64,000 nucleotides of DNA from Paramecium sonneborni (taxonomy: Eukaryota > Ciliophora > Oligohymenophorea > Peniculida > Parameciidae): the NCBI GenBank assembly GCA_905182985.1, contig CAJJDN010000020.1, positions 372,441 to 436,440 on the forward strand, written 5' to 3'. The position numbers were made by a program, and so were the translations under genes. The notes beneath the pieces are model-generated. The model did no database searches. It saw only the letters and a program-made list of their open reading frames with translations, and was not told the origin of the DNA. Positions within the stretch are counted from its first letter, which is position 1. Each line of letters opens with the position of its first letter. Positions 13,703 through 26,185 of the stretch are shown here, piece after piece.

Positions 13703-15258
13703 TCAGTCAAAAATTTCAACTTATGAGCATAAATTAAGTATAAATTGTTTAAATAATTATTCAAGCTTTTAGTTCCATTTTCGCCTTTGCTATAATATAT
13801 TTAAAACCTAGTCTTTATTTCTTAAACCTAAAATCATAGAATCCATCTTATTTTTTTCTTTAACATCTAATAAATATATGAATTAATCTTCATTAGGGGT
13901 GATATATATCATCCTCGTATAAAGTTCTTCTTCTTCAAAATCAATATCTTTTATTGGCATACTTTTAAAGATCTTTATGTAATATAGATCTATAATGCTT
14001 GCAATCTCTAATATTTTTATTTTACAATTAACATTATGATTGAATGATTAATATTTTAAATTATTAGCTAAATCAAACATTGAAATCATTATTGCATTAT
14101 ACAATATATATTCACTACAAATTAACTAGATTTCTAAGAGATTTAAAGGATATTATTAAAATTAAGTTCTTTAAGCAACAAATAATTATACATATTAATT
14201 ATTTTTTCTATATATAGTTTAAGACATAGCCAATATAATTTCTTTTGGTATGTTACCTTTTCTAGTAATTAATTCTAAATTTTAAAATAGAATTTTGGCA
14301 AAATTTAACATCCAAATTTCTTCTTAATCTTTTTTTTCTTTTGTCTCTTCAACTTTCATTTCAAAAATTTTAGGTAATGAATTTTGGAGATGAAAAAATA
14401 TTTTTTATAGCGAAGGTCCTATCCATTTTCGAAAAGATTAACTTAAAGACTCATCTATATTTCTATTAAATTTAAATATATTTTTTTGATTCAGCATTAT
14501 TTTTAATTTATTGCTATATAAGGATTTTTTTGGGCTAGTATTAGGCAAAATATAGTAGAATAATGAAATAATTTTTCCAATAACTTTACTAATAACTTTA
14601 AACTTTCTTAATAATTTATTTTAAGATTTTATTTATTTTATTTTTGGAAGTTTGCAATTTAAAGAAAAACCTAATGAATTTCTTTTACTATTTCTGTAAT
14701 GTTATGAAAAAATAGTGGAACAGTTAGCAATACTTTCAGTTTATTAATCAAAATCTTCTTTTTAACTCTTCTAACTTTGTGAAAAATGTCTATATGAACA
14801 TTTATTTTTTGAGTTCTTAATTTATTTAGAATAATTCTCTTTATAGATAAAATTTATACATCATAATATTCATCCTTTTTCCCTTCAAAATTGCTTATGA
14901 ATGAGATAGGAGATTCGCATTAATATCTTTACTGAGCTTAAGATTTAGTTGTAATTACATAATCATTGTTATTTTCATAATTTAGGTTCAATATAGTTCT
15001 ATTTTTAAAAGTTTATTTTCTTTAACTTGATACTTTTAATTTTATAATTTAAGGATCTTATTCTCTTGATTATTCATAGGGTTTAAGCCATTATTCAAAA
15101 ATATAATCAGAACCGATTGATGAATTATTAGTTTGATATTTTGAGCTTTACATTCTCTATAAAAAATTTTTTAATTAAAAATATGATTATTTATATGAAA
15201 ATTATCTAATTAAGAAACTGGTTAGGTAAATACTAAGATTTAACATAGTTTCAATCAT
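13703..15258 (-). CDS. Uncharacterised 508-residue protein
   Basis: Reads from ATG at 15258 to TGA at 13703-13705. The frame closes exactly at 508 codons if one 29-nt intron (GT...TTAG) near 14785-14813 is removed. The first half is Ser/Asn/Gln-rich and probably disordered. The second half, from about residue 260 (LNQKNIFKFNRNIDESLSQ), looks alpha-helical with Trp and Leu at intervals (FRKWIGPSLQKIFFHLQ, LITRKGNIPKEIILAMSQ). No signal peptide or catalytic motif is visible and I do not recognise the family. Confidence 0.75.
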
Positions 15259-15890
15259 AATTACATGGCAAAAAGTAATATAAACTTCAAAGGAAATTTT
15301 AAGTGAAAGCGTAATCATTCCATATTTAAGTTAAAACTTAAGAAAAATCTAGGAAGCTCATATTAAATATATTGAAATAAATATTTATACTGAAAGTTTA
15401 TTATTATATAAATACTTGCACTTGAATTATCTTCTAATACAATTTATTTAAAAGACTTGCTGCATTTATATTATATATTTGTTAATACAATTATATTTAA
15501 TTTTTAAGAGATAAGCATTATCAAACTTTGATATTTATTTGAGTAAAATAAACAATTGTTAGATTCTATTCTCATATTTAATTTATTATTTGTTTAAATT
15601 AAAATTTAAAAAGTTTTATGAGATTCTTGAATTAGTTCTTTTTTACATTTTTTATAATAAATATATAATTAAGTTTATGAAGTTGTTTATATTTGAGTTT
15701 AAATAAATTATTGATCTTAAATTTTTACATTAATTGAGGTTAATATTGAATGCTGAAAATAAAAGAATATTTAAATTTAGAAGCGACATAAAGAATATAA
15801 ATCCAAAAAGTAAAAAGTAGAGATGATAAGAAGTTCAGATAACAAAATTATCGCTGAGCATAAATAAATAAAATGAAAAATCAATGAATT
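15259..15890. other. AT-rich intergenic spacer
   Basis: About 630 bp between two minus-strand genes, among the longest gene-free stretches here. It is A/T-rich with many in-frame TGA codons on both strands; no feature recognised. Confidence 0.4.
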
Positions 15891-16583
15891 TCAAATTAGT
15901 TTCCATGAATTCTAAAAAAAATCTATAAAATATTAAAAATAAATAGTACATTTCAGTTCGTTTTCTTATTATGTAAGATTTCTAGCAGATACTGGATTTT
16001 TTACTAAAGGTGAATTTAAAAAATTATTTGCAATTTAATCAAGACTAACCTTTTTTTATGTAAAATAATTGTTAGATTATTGAAAATGCTGATAAGATTA
16101 AGTTTGCTCTGAAAATTGATTGATTAGTTGATTATTTTCTTTTTTATTTAAATTTAACGATTAGAGATTAAACTCAATATCCTACTTTATTTAACCCTTT
16201 TTAGCTTTATTTTATAAGTCATCCTTTTTTTTTTTGAGAATTGGTGAAAATTAAGTAGACTTTAATTGATCCTTAGTATTCTTAAATGATTTATGATCAT
16301 AAAAATTGAATGTTCCATTTTTAGGAGAGAGTGATTATTGTATATTAATAACTTTTTCTTTAAGTTCTGCCATACCGTCTCTTAATTTTTGTTATTTACA
16401 AGAACCTAAAAATAATGAAAATTTGAAATTATAACTTGCAATTAGTTTAATAGTTTCAATGGAAATGTCTTGGGTTTTACTTTTCATAGCTGAAATACCA
16501 ATGATAATTAGATATTTAATTAGTTTTTGTGAAGGTTTGAGTTCATAATCTAGCATAAACTAATTAAGTTCTTTAATATTCAT
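15891..16583 (-). CDS. Uncharacterised Lys/Gln-rich protein, about 221-230 residues
   Basis: Starts MNIKELNQFMLDYELKPSQK and is open for 230 codons to TGA at 15891-15893. The N-terminal third is helical (KLIKYLIIIGISAMKSK); the rest is Lys/Asn/Gln-rich and probably disordered. A 27-nt GTAC...ATAG segment close to the 3' end looks like a normal intron but has a length divisible by three and no TGA, so splicing or retention would both give an intact protein. Family not recognised. Confidence 0.65.
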
Positions 16584-16940
16584 AGCTTAATATTTTTGTT
16601 ATAAATTATAGGAAACAAAATTAAAAATAAATTGATAATAAATTGATCAAAAGTGTACAAATAATGATTAAAGATATACGATTAAATCAGTTTGAATTTG
16701 AAAATTAATTTTAAATGATTATTTGATCAGAGTTAAAAAATAATTGTAATAGATATTAAAGGAGGATTTAATTGATTTAGAAATCTGAAAGTAGGAAAGT
16801 ATAAATGAAATACAATTTAAATTAATTTTATAATAATGGAAGATATATAAAATGATATAAAATAAAAAAGATGTATGAATATCTATGTATAAATTCATTA
16901 AGAAAGATTGATGTAAATATTAATAATATAAATAAAAGTA
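16584..16940. promoter_or_regulatory. Divergent intergenic region
   Basis: 357 bp between a minus-strand start (16583) and a plus-strand start (16941), so it presumably holds two divergent promoters. Very AT-rich with no distinct motif recognised. Confidence 0.35.
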
Positions 16941-19240
16941 ATGAAATTGTTTAATTTTTTGTAAAAACAAACTAGTAATGAACATCATATAATATATTCA
17001 AATAAGGATGAATATCATGGTATTAGTATTGATAAAATTGTAAAGGGGAAATGAAAGACAATATGAAACATGGAAAAGGAGTATATAAGTTTACCAATGG
17101 AAATCGTTATGAAGGAGAGTGGCAATTTAATGAAAAACATGGAAATGGAAAATATTTTTACAATAGTGGAGAATTGTATATAGGATAGTGGTAACATAAC
17201 AAAAAGAATGGACATGGACAGCATTTTGGAATTTATGGTGATAGATATGTAGGATAATGGGTGAATAATTGTAAACATGGAAGAGGAACAATCTATTATA
17301 CTGAAAATTCAATATATTCTGGTAAAATTAGAGTAAGAGTTTAGGTGAATTTTTTGAAAATAAGAAACATGGTCCTGGTTATTATTACAATTCAAATACA
17401 AGAGAGTTGACTTATTAATTATATGATAATGATAAATTAAAAGAGTAAAAAATAGTACATGAATATCCTGTTGAATTTGAAAATGTGTTTTCTGCATTTT
17501 TAGCTAGAGACAATAATATAAAACATCCTCAAGAATTACCCAATAATAAATAACTAGAGGAATTACACTAAATTTAGCAGGAAACACATGGAATAGAAAA
17601 GTTAAAAGCTTTAAATGAAACTGAGATACTTAAAGGGAAAAAGAAAAGTATTTAAATCTTATATTATATTTTTATTTATTAGTGTAGGATTGGAATATAG
17701 ATGAAGTTTGTACTTGGTTAGATTGTTTAGGATTATCATAATACAAAGAGAATTTTATAAGAAATCATATGATAGGAGATACTTTGCATGATTTAACAGA
17801 TGTTGAATTAAAAGAAGAATTAGGCATTGAAATATTAGAACATAGAAAACTCATACTTCAGTAAATCAATATGCATAAGAAATATTATATTAAAAAAATG
17901 GCTGGATAAGTTCATAAGACTGATAGTGAAAATTCAGCTGATTAATCATCAAAATATGATTAGTTGTATTCTATAATATAGAAAATTGAATCTACAGGGG
18001 AAAGTTCTGAAATTTAAGTTTTAAAATAAAAGAAATCAAGACGTAAATGGTCATCAGGGTCAGATGATAAACATATTTAACCTTAATAATAAGAGTTATA
18101 ATAGGAGGATGTAAAATCATCACCAAAATAAGGAAATTAGGGTTAAAGTTTAAATTTAGAATCTAATTAAGTAGTAAGTAATTTTAATATTAATAATACA
18201 AATGGTTCAGAATCTTCCGATGTGAATTCTAGTAGTTCTAATGAAAATTTATAGGAATCTAATTAATATCTTTCACCTAGTAAATAATAGATGAATTCAG
18301 AGTAGAATTTGTAATAAAGAAATTAATAAAAATTTATGAGTGTAATGGAAAATTTAGGAATCAATTTACAATTGTTAATTAATTATAAAGAAATTAAATA
18401 AGGATCTTAAATTGGAAAAGGAAGTTAGGGAATAGTTTTTAAAGGAAATTGGTTAGGGTAGGATGTAGCAATTAAATCTTATTGTAAAAAGCAAGATAAG
18501 TAAAAAAATAAATAATTAATGGTTGATTTTTTAAAAGAAATTTAAGTTATCTCTAATTTAAGGCATCCTAATATAGTTCTATATATGGGTGTTTGTATAA
18601 AGAAACATAAATTCTACTTAATTACTGAGTAATTAACGATATAATATTTAGATATATGGAAAATGGAAGTTTATTTGATCATCTTCATAAAAGGAAAACT
18701 AAAAATTTAAATTTTATATAAATAATAGAAGATATTACTTTAGGAATGAATAATCTTCATGGTAGAGGAATAATGCATTGTGATTTAAAATCTTCAAATG
18801 TTTTGATTGATTAAAATTGGAATGTTAAATTATGTGATTTTGGATTATCAAGAATAAAAAGTAAAAAAACTAAATGTATGATTGGAACACCACATTGGAT
18901 GGCACCTGAAATAATGAGAGGAGAACCTTATACAGAAAAATCTGATGTATATTCGTTTGGAATGATATTGTGGGAAATTATAACAGGTCAAATACCTTAT
19001 GAAAATTTATCTTCTACATAAATATTTGGGACTGTTGGTTGGGGATAAACTTAAGTTGAAATTCCACAATTTAGTAATCCTCCTATTTTGGCAATTCTAG
19101 CAAAGGATTGTCTTTAACTAGATCCTTCATAAAGACCAACATTTGCTAAGATTCTAGAAAGAATATAAGAAAGTTAAAAGTAGAGATGTTAAAATAAAGA
19201 AAAAGCCAAGAAATTTTTAATTGATTTTTTATCCAATTGA
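16941..19240 (+). CDS. MORN-SAM-protein kinase fusion (TKL-like)
   Basis: The 730-codon CDS closes exactly after introns 17020-17045, 17322-17344, 17648-17682 and 18629-18651. MORN repeats occupy about residues 25-135 (units such as GNRYEGEWQFNEKHGNGKY), a membrane- or cortex-binding module. A SAM domain follows at about 220-285 (DWNIDEVCTWLDCLGLSQY). A Gln/Ser-rich linker leads to a kinase domain from about 455, with GKGSQGIVFKG, VAIK, catalytic loop HCDLKSSNVL, DFG in LCDFGLSR and GTPHWMAPEIM. The catalytic-loop style suggests the TKL group. All key catalytic residues are present, so it should be active. Cortical signalling is inference from the MORN repeats. The first intron must end in AAG to keep the MORN frame. 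The stop lies 26 bp before the next gene's ATG. Confidence 0.93.
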
Positions 19241-19266
19241 CATTAATATAAATATTTATATAACTG

Positions 19267-21271
19267 ATGGATTCTAAAAAATAAGCTAAAGGATCAGAAT
19301 AAGTTTAAAAGAGTAGAGGCAATATTGACATGTTGATTCGAACAAAAAAAGAGGAATTATTTACAATCAAATAAAAAAATGATTAAAAATAAAAAGAGAC
19401 AAGAGCATAAGAAGAATTTAAAAGAGCTGAAAGAGCTAATAAAATAGAAGATGAAAGTAAAAAAGCTAATTCTAAAAATGCTGAATTGGAATAGGAATGG
19501 TGTAATTTATAAGAAAAGGATGAATGCGAAGAACTTAATAAATTGATCAATTAATAAAAAGATAAGTTTGCTTAAATTATGCATGCTAAAGATGAATTAA
19601 TTAAATAATTTTTAGATGAATTAAATAAAAAAGATGATGATTTTGGTAAAATGATTAAAGAATAAGCTATTGATATTCAAACATTAATTTAGAAAATGAG
19701 ATCTTAATTTTTTTAATTAAGAGAATGTATACATGAAGACCTTGAAGCTATTGAAAATGAATATATAGATGAAGTATTATATTTCATAATATATAAATTA
19801 GAGAGCTAATTTATTGAATAATTATTAAACTGAAATTAGAAATTTATTTGATAAAAGAACTGAAAAAGAAAAATCATTTGTTGATGAAAGAGAAAGAAAA
19901 GAAGAAGAATATACTAAAGATATTGAAAAATTAAGAATTTAAGGACTTAAATCTTATGCTGAATTAAAAATATCAATGGAAACTGAAATCTAAAATTTAG
20001 AAAAATGTTATGAAGATATGAAAGCACTCTATCAATTAAATACAGAAAAATTAGATTATAATTTAAAAGTATTAAAAGAAAAATAAATATCTCATACACA
20101 TACTCATGATGATCTAAAAAGAAAAGATTAAAATTTAAATAATAGATTAAGAAGTCTAATTAAAGATTATAATGAATTTGATACTAAATTTAAATAAACT
20201 AATAAAGAATTAACTTAAGAATATAAACGTATTACAAGATAATTTAAAGAATTATAAAGAAAATTTAAACATTTTGATAAAGCTGATTAAAAAGCATATG
20301 CAGATATTCATTCAATGAATGAATTAGAAGTTAGAAAATTAAAGGCTAAGATTCTCAAATGTGATAAAACTATACACATTTAACAATTAGGTGTAGATTG
20401 GGAAGAACCATAAGATTAAAAAGAAACTTAAGGTATATAAACTCTTTACTATTTAAAGAAAAATCATAAATCATGGCTGAAGAAGAAGTTCAACTACCTT
20501 TAAGTGAAGAAAAATTATAAGAAATAGTTGAAATATTAATAGAGGAAGTTGATTTTTTAATTGATGATAAAATGAGAGAAACTTTAGAAAAAGCAGAATA
20601 ATAGGAGATTACTAGTGTTAAATTAGGGGTCATTAAAAAATGTCTAAATATTGATTCAATTGATGAAATGCTTATTTTTATAGATGAATTGATTAGAAAT
20701 TGTGAATTAAAAGTTTAAGAAGAATAACCATAATAAGAAGCTGTAACAGAAGCTATTAAAAAAGTGTAAATTGAATAACCTTAATCTGTTCCCGATGAAG
20801 CTCCTAAAATAAATTATGAATCTTTTATATTAAATTAAAATAGCATTATTAACTTTTTAATGCATTGGATGAAAACTAATGAATAAAGAAAAAAACAAAT
20901 TGAAAAAATGTCATCTAGAAGAGCTGCTAAATAAGAAACTGAAAGATAAAAAAAAGAACGAATTGCAAAAGAAGGCAAAAAATATTGGGAAAAACTAACT
21001 CAAGTTCTTCCTGAAAAAACGTTTAGAGTTTGGAGAATTTTAGATAAATAATTAAGCAAATATTATGAATTACTTCTCAAGAGATCTAAATTAGTTGAAG
21101 AAACTGGGTAAATTCATAATCATAATGAAGAATTAAAAAATCTACTTAATTAATATTTATAAGTATCTCATTTATTTAAATTAGATTAACCATGAATTAA
21201 AAATTCCTCCTACAAGATTTTTAAAACTAGAATAATAATAAGAAAATGTTAAATTACAAAATAGCAAATGA
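19267..21271 (+). CDS. DRC1: Dynein regulatory complex subunit 1 (nexin-DRC)
   Basis: Coiled-coil protein of the axonemal nexin-dynein regulatory complex, which links neighbouring doublets and regulates inner-arm dynein. The 642-codon CDS closes exactly after introns 19774-19801, 20433-20458 and 21163-21184. Diagnostic blocks: MRSQFFQLRECIHEDLEAI, YQLNTEKLDYNLKVLKEK, YKRITRQFKELQRKFKHFD, and a C-terminus of NEELKNLLNQYLQ then INHELKIPPTRF, matching the DRC1 C-terminal signature as I know it. Mostly heptad-rich Glu/Lys/Gln. It follows the kinase gene on the same strand with a 26-bp gap and is convergent with the next gene (53 bp). Confidence 0.93.
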
Positions 21272-21324
21272 CTATATAGTCAATTAATATCGTAAATATA
21301 TATTTTTTTTATTTTTATTATTAT

Positions 21325-22426
21325 TCAACTTATATAAATTCCCTTTATTGTTTATTATTCATCTTTGAATAGTATATATTCATATACAAATTCATCCTTT
21401 TAAAGAAATTATATTTCTTGACTCTTCCAAAATTTATAGTTTTCAATAAATTATGCTTACAATTAATTGTTAAGCTTAAAAGCATTTATATAAAGAACAT
21501 TTTAATCTTTATTTTTGCATTAATAAATTGTACTTATCCATATATAAAATTCTTCTTTATATTTAGATAGATTTATAGATTATTTCTTATGAGTTTCAAT
21601 ATCAACTTATCTATTGAGCAATTCTTTGCATTTTAAAGTAAAACAATAATCTGAATCACAACGAAAATCAGAGAATTTATAAAATTTATCTAATCTATCT
21701 TTCAAAATTAATATTTATTAATTTTAAATTTATATGACAAATTTCATCTTAAATTATGAAGGCATTTATTAATTCATTTTTATAATTTTTTCCGATCCAT
21801 CAAACTTGAAAAACTCTTCATTTAAAATTATTAGAATTTAATTAGTATTTTGTATTTTTTATATTTATATATCTTACCCTGTTCTACATTACATCTATGC
21901 ATTTATTGAATTAGGATGGCTAAGGAATTCTAAATAAAGAAAATTTTCTGATTTATGTAATTCTATCAATATTATTCTATCATCAAAAGAAACTAGTTAA
22001 AATTCAGACTAACAATCTATTTAATATCTAATTACTAATATGATACTGCTAATATGGAAGATAATCAATTAAAAGGAGATTTGTATGTTCTTTTGGATTG
22101 AATTATATTAAACTTCTGTTTCCCTACCTTGAAATTAATGCAACAATAGATTTTCCATTAGTAATAACATTAGATAGTATAGAAATGCCTTAACCTAAAT
22201 TGTATGGCTTTTCAAATTTACAATTTCCATTTTATATCTGAAAAAAATTTAACTATTGATGATATGAAACAATTTTCATAGATTCTAATAAAAATTAATA
22301 AATACTAAATTTTTATTCTACTATTTATTCTCCAAAGATAGTATATCCATCAGTAAGCTTTACAATTTGTTTAATGGAATTGAATACTGATTAATCAATT
22401 TCGAAAGTAATAAATTTTGTAATCAT
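21325..22426 (-). CDS. Uncharacterised protein of about 360 residues
   Basis: ATG at 22426 (MITKFITFEIDQSVFNSIK), TGA at 21325-21327. The frame closes at 360 codons with one 19-nt intron. Further introns with lengths divisible by three (18-33 nt) are possible in the N-terminal third. The sequence alternates short beta-like segments (DGYTIFGEQ, NGKSIVALISRQGNRSLIQF, DDRIILIELHKSENFLYLEF), which may indicate a beta-propeller, but no WD signature is visible. Its stop is 53 bp from the DRC1 stop. A truncated copy of its 5' end lies right of the N at 23404. Confidence 0.65.
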
Positions 22427-23403
22427 TATGAAAAATAAAATACAAATAAAATTTATTTGGATAATTAAAATATATTTACATTAATCAACAAGATTTTCTT
22501 AACCATCTCATTTGAATTAAGTTGTTTCTTTATCCAATTTTAGTCTAGCCATGTGCTTATGTTCTTGTCTTTTGATAATAGAAATGTCTCAAATGTCCAA
22601 CTATAAGTTCATTACTTAACAATGCCAATTAGTTTTCATCTGCAAGGTTTACTATATTTTATAATTGATTTCATACACTCTTCAAGTGGTTCAGTTTCTG
22701 GAACTTTAAATGGAATATGATTCTACTTATAATATTTTCTATAATCTCTATGACCCAATCTAATTTTAAATAATAAAGGATTACAATTTTCCATCTGGTA
22801 ATAGTAATTCTCCAGTTTTAGTTAACGTGGCTTTATGTTTACTGATTTATTTTAATAATTATTTAAGTCTCTTCTGTCTTAATTCTTCATCAGTTTGTAA
22901 TTCATCAGTTTATTTTTATTTTAATTTCAAATCTTCATCATTATCATCATCATCTGAAAATTCATTTTCATCTTCATCATCTTCCCAATCTCCTTCATCC
23001 TCAACTTAGATATCATTTTTCTTTTCATTTTCATCAAATTTTTATTCTTATTTTAATTGTAACTATTATTTTTTTGCTTCAATTTATAATTGTTGTTCTT
23101 TTTACTCTGCCAAAATTCCTAATAATTTTTCCTCAAAATTATAATATTTCGATAAGACTTTATATTCTTATTAAGGCATGAAACAATGTCCTTTATCTAA
23201 CATATGATCTTTTGCTGCATGACTATTTTTGAATGTTTAAAAACAATGTAAACATGTGTTATTCTTATTTATTTGTTCTGATAATGCTTTTAGCAATCCT
23301 TCTACATTAATACAGTGTTTTTATTCACGAATAAAAAATCCATGATTACTCATATGTTTTAAACATTCTTCAAGATTATCACATAATTCATCACAAAATA
23401 AAC
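22261..23403 (+). repeat. False duplication B, left copy (pairs with 23405-24547)
   Basis: A 1,143-bp block that runs exactly up to the N at 23404 and recurs right after it (offset 1144). It contains the 5' end of the uncharacterised gene and the 3' three-quarters of the REI1-like gene (truncated copy at 22485-23403). Confidence 0.93.
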
Positions 23404-24547
23404 NGATATGAAACAATTTTCATAGATTCTAATAAAAATTAATAAATACTAAATTTTTATTCTACTATTTATTCTCCAAAGATAGTATATCCATCAGTAA
23501 GCTTTACAATTTGTTTAATGGAATTGAATACTGATTAATCAATTTCGAAAGTAATAAATTTTGTAATCATTATGAAAAATAAAATACAAATAAAATTTAT
23601 TTGGATAATTAAAATATATTTACATTAATCAACAAGATTTTCTTAACCATCTCATTTGAATTAAGTTGTTTCTTTATCCAATTTTAGTCTAGCCATGTGC
23701 TTATGTTCTTGTCTTTTGATAATAGAAATGTCTCAAATGTCCAACTATAAGTTCATTACTTAACAATGCCAATTAGTTTTCATCTGCAAGGTTTACTATA
23801 TTTTATAATTGATTTCATACACTCTTCAAGTGGTTCAGTTTCTGGAACTTTAAATGGAATATGATTCTACTTATAATATTTTCTATAATCTCTATGACCC
23901 AATCTAATTTTAAATAATAAAGGATTACAATTTTCCATCTGGTAATAGTAATTCTCCAGTTTTAGTTAACGTGGCTTTATGTTTACTGATTTATTTTAAT
24001 AATTATTTAAGTCTCTTCTGTCTTAATTCTTCATCAGTTTGTAATTCATCAGTTTATTTTTATTTTAATTTCAAATCTTCATCATTATCATCATCATCTG
24101 AAAATTCATTTTCATCTTCATCATCTTCCCAATCTCCTTCATCCTCAACTTAGATATCATTTTTCTTTTCATTTTCATCAAATTTTTATTCTTATTTTAA
24201 TTGTAACTATTATTTTTTTGCTTCAATTTATAATTGTTGTTCTTTTTACTCTGCCAAAATTCCTAATAATTTTTCCTCAAAATTATAATATTTCGATAAG
24301 ACTTTATATTCTTATTAAGGCATGAAACAATGTCCTTTATCTAACATATGATCTTTTGCTGCATGACTATTTTTGAATGTTTAAAAACAATGTAAACATG
24401 TGTTATTCTTATTTATTTGTTCTGATAATGCTTTTAGCAATCCTTCTACATTAATACAGTGTTTTTATTCACGAATAAAAAATCCATGATTACTCATATG
24501 TTTTAAACATTCTTCAAGATTATCACATAATTCATCACAAAATAAAC
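23404..24547 (+). repeat. False duplication B, N join and right copy
   Basis: The copy begins at the base after the N. The intact REI1-like gene extends beyond this copy to 24917, so the right contig holds the complete version. The fragment of the preceding gene at 23405-23570 is only a truncated start. Confidence 0.93.
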
Positions 24548-24917
24548 AAACTTTACTATCTACTAATGAATTTCCTGTTTAACTTCTATTAGTTGTTATA
24601 GGAGATTTTAATTAATTTTATTAATGACTTTTTGAAACAAGATGAGCTTGATAAGTTTTACTTGACTTAAACTCTTTATTACAACATTTAAATGTTTAAG
24701 ATTAAATTGGACTAATAATCTTTTATTCTGATATTTTATCAAATTCTAATAATTAACTTCATTGATTACTTTCTTTATAAGCTTCATATGAAACAGGAGC
24801 TAGGTTAATCATTTTTCTAGCTATGTTATATCTATGAAAATCTGTTTTATAATGATCTTTATAGCCTAGTTCTTCTGGGAAACTAAGTAAACAAGAAGAG
24901 CATACAAATTAACTCAT
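23629..24917 (-). CDS. REI1/ZNF622-like cytoplasmic pre-60S biogenesis factor
   Basis: Zinc-finger factor that acts in late cytoplasmic maturation of the 60S ribosomal subunit. The 404-codon CDS closes exactly after introns 24746-24769, 23904-23928 and 23796-23820. It starts with a C2H2 finger (CSSCLLSFPEELGYKDHY) followed by DFHRYNIARK, the REI1 hallmark. Further C2H2 fingers follow (KCCNKEFKSSKTYQAHLVSKSH, CLFCDELCDNLEECLKHM, CLHCFQTFKNSHAAKDHM), then an acidic stretch, then GHRDYRKYYKQNH and a basic C-terminus KIGQRNNLIQMRWLR. A truncated duplicate ends at 22485 in the left contig. Sits 38 bp upstream of the next minus-strand stop. Confidence 0.92.
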
Positions 24918-24955
24918 GTTATAATTTTATTATTTTAATTAAAAGGAGAATATAA

Positions 24956-25828
24956 TCATTTTTTCCATGATTATCTAAGAGTACCTAAACTTTTTTGTTA
25001 TTTCTTATAATGTTACATAGTCTTGGAAACAAGATCAAAACTGTTTCCAATAAGTTAAGATTATCTAGTAGAATTTCTCATAATTTTTGAGTTTCTATTG
25101 TATTTTTCTAAACTGGTTGATTCAATTCTTTAGGATGAAAACATTTCACTTTTATTTTCTTCAACACATCTTCTAAGTTTCAATAAACTCTGTTCTTTTT
25201 CAGATTATTGTGTATCAACTCTAATTTAGATTTATTCGTTGTTTTTCTAATCTTACATTTTCTTAAGTAATTATTATGGATTTGAATAAATTTTTAATAA
25301 CTATTAGGTATTGATAGTTGATGCAGATAAAGTATATTATTTAGTTTTAGCACTTACTAATTAATTCAATCTATCATAAGCTGTTGGTGATTTTTTGTTA
25401 GGATCTATTATAAAATTAGTTTAATTGAGATTTTAGACTTTATTTATTGATATTTATGAACATATATTTTCTAATTACTTAATTTTTTCATTTTAATTTT
25501 TGACTTCTGCTTCATATTTCTATTATTCTTCTTCTAGTTTTTACATAAGTGCTTCTATTTACAATCGTTATTATTATTCTACTCTTATATGTTATCTAAT
25601 AGTATTTTCAAGTCTTTGAATCTCTTGTTCATACTTATTGTCTATGAATTCTTCTAACTGCTCCTTTAGATTCTAAATAAGAGTTATAAGTTCTCTTACT
25701 AATTCAAGGATACATTTTCTTAATCTTTCATTTGAGACTTCTTTAAACTGTTATGCATCAGCAGATTAAGGTTTGACTATTTATAAGAGGTCAGCAAAGA
25801 GAGAAGCTAAACATTAATTATCTTCCAT
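24956..25828 (-). CDS. Coiled-coil protein, 290 residues
   Basis: A single uninterrupted frame from ATG 25828 to TGA 24956-24958, with no intron. Residues about 30-130 are a strong coiled coil (RLENTIRQHIRVEQQQRLQ, IEALMQKLEEEQQKYEAE). The C-terminal half is Ser/Gln/Arg-rich. No enzymatic motif. It lies only 21 bp from the LC8 stop and 38 bp from the REI1 start. A structural or basal-body role is possible but unproven. Confidence 0.8.
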
Positions 25829-25849
25829 AATAATTTAAATTTTTATATC

Positions 25850-26150
<301 letters not shown>

Positions 26151-26185
26151 TATTTAATTAAATATATTTAATAAATATCATAAAA

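Noticed and set aside
22827..24153. Ser-rich ORFs at 22827-23009 and 23971-24153
   Set aside because: Antisense of the acidic Glu/Asp stretch of the REI1-like gene, present twice because of duplication B.
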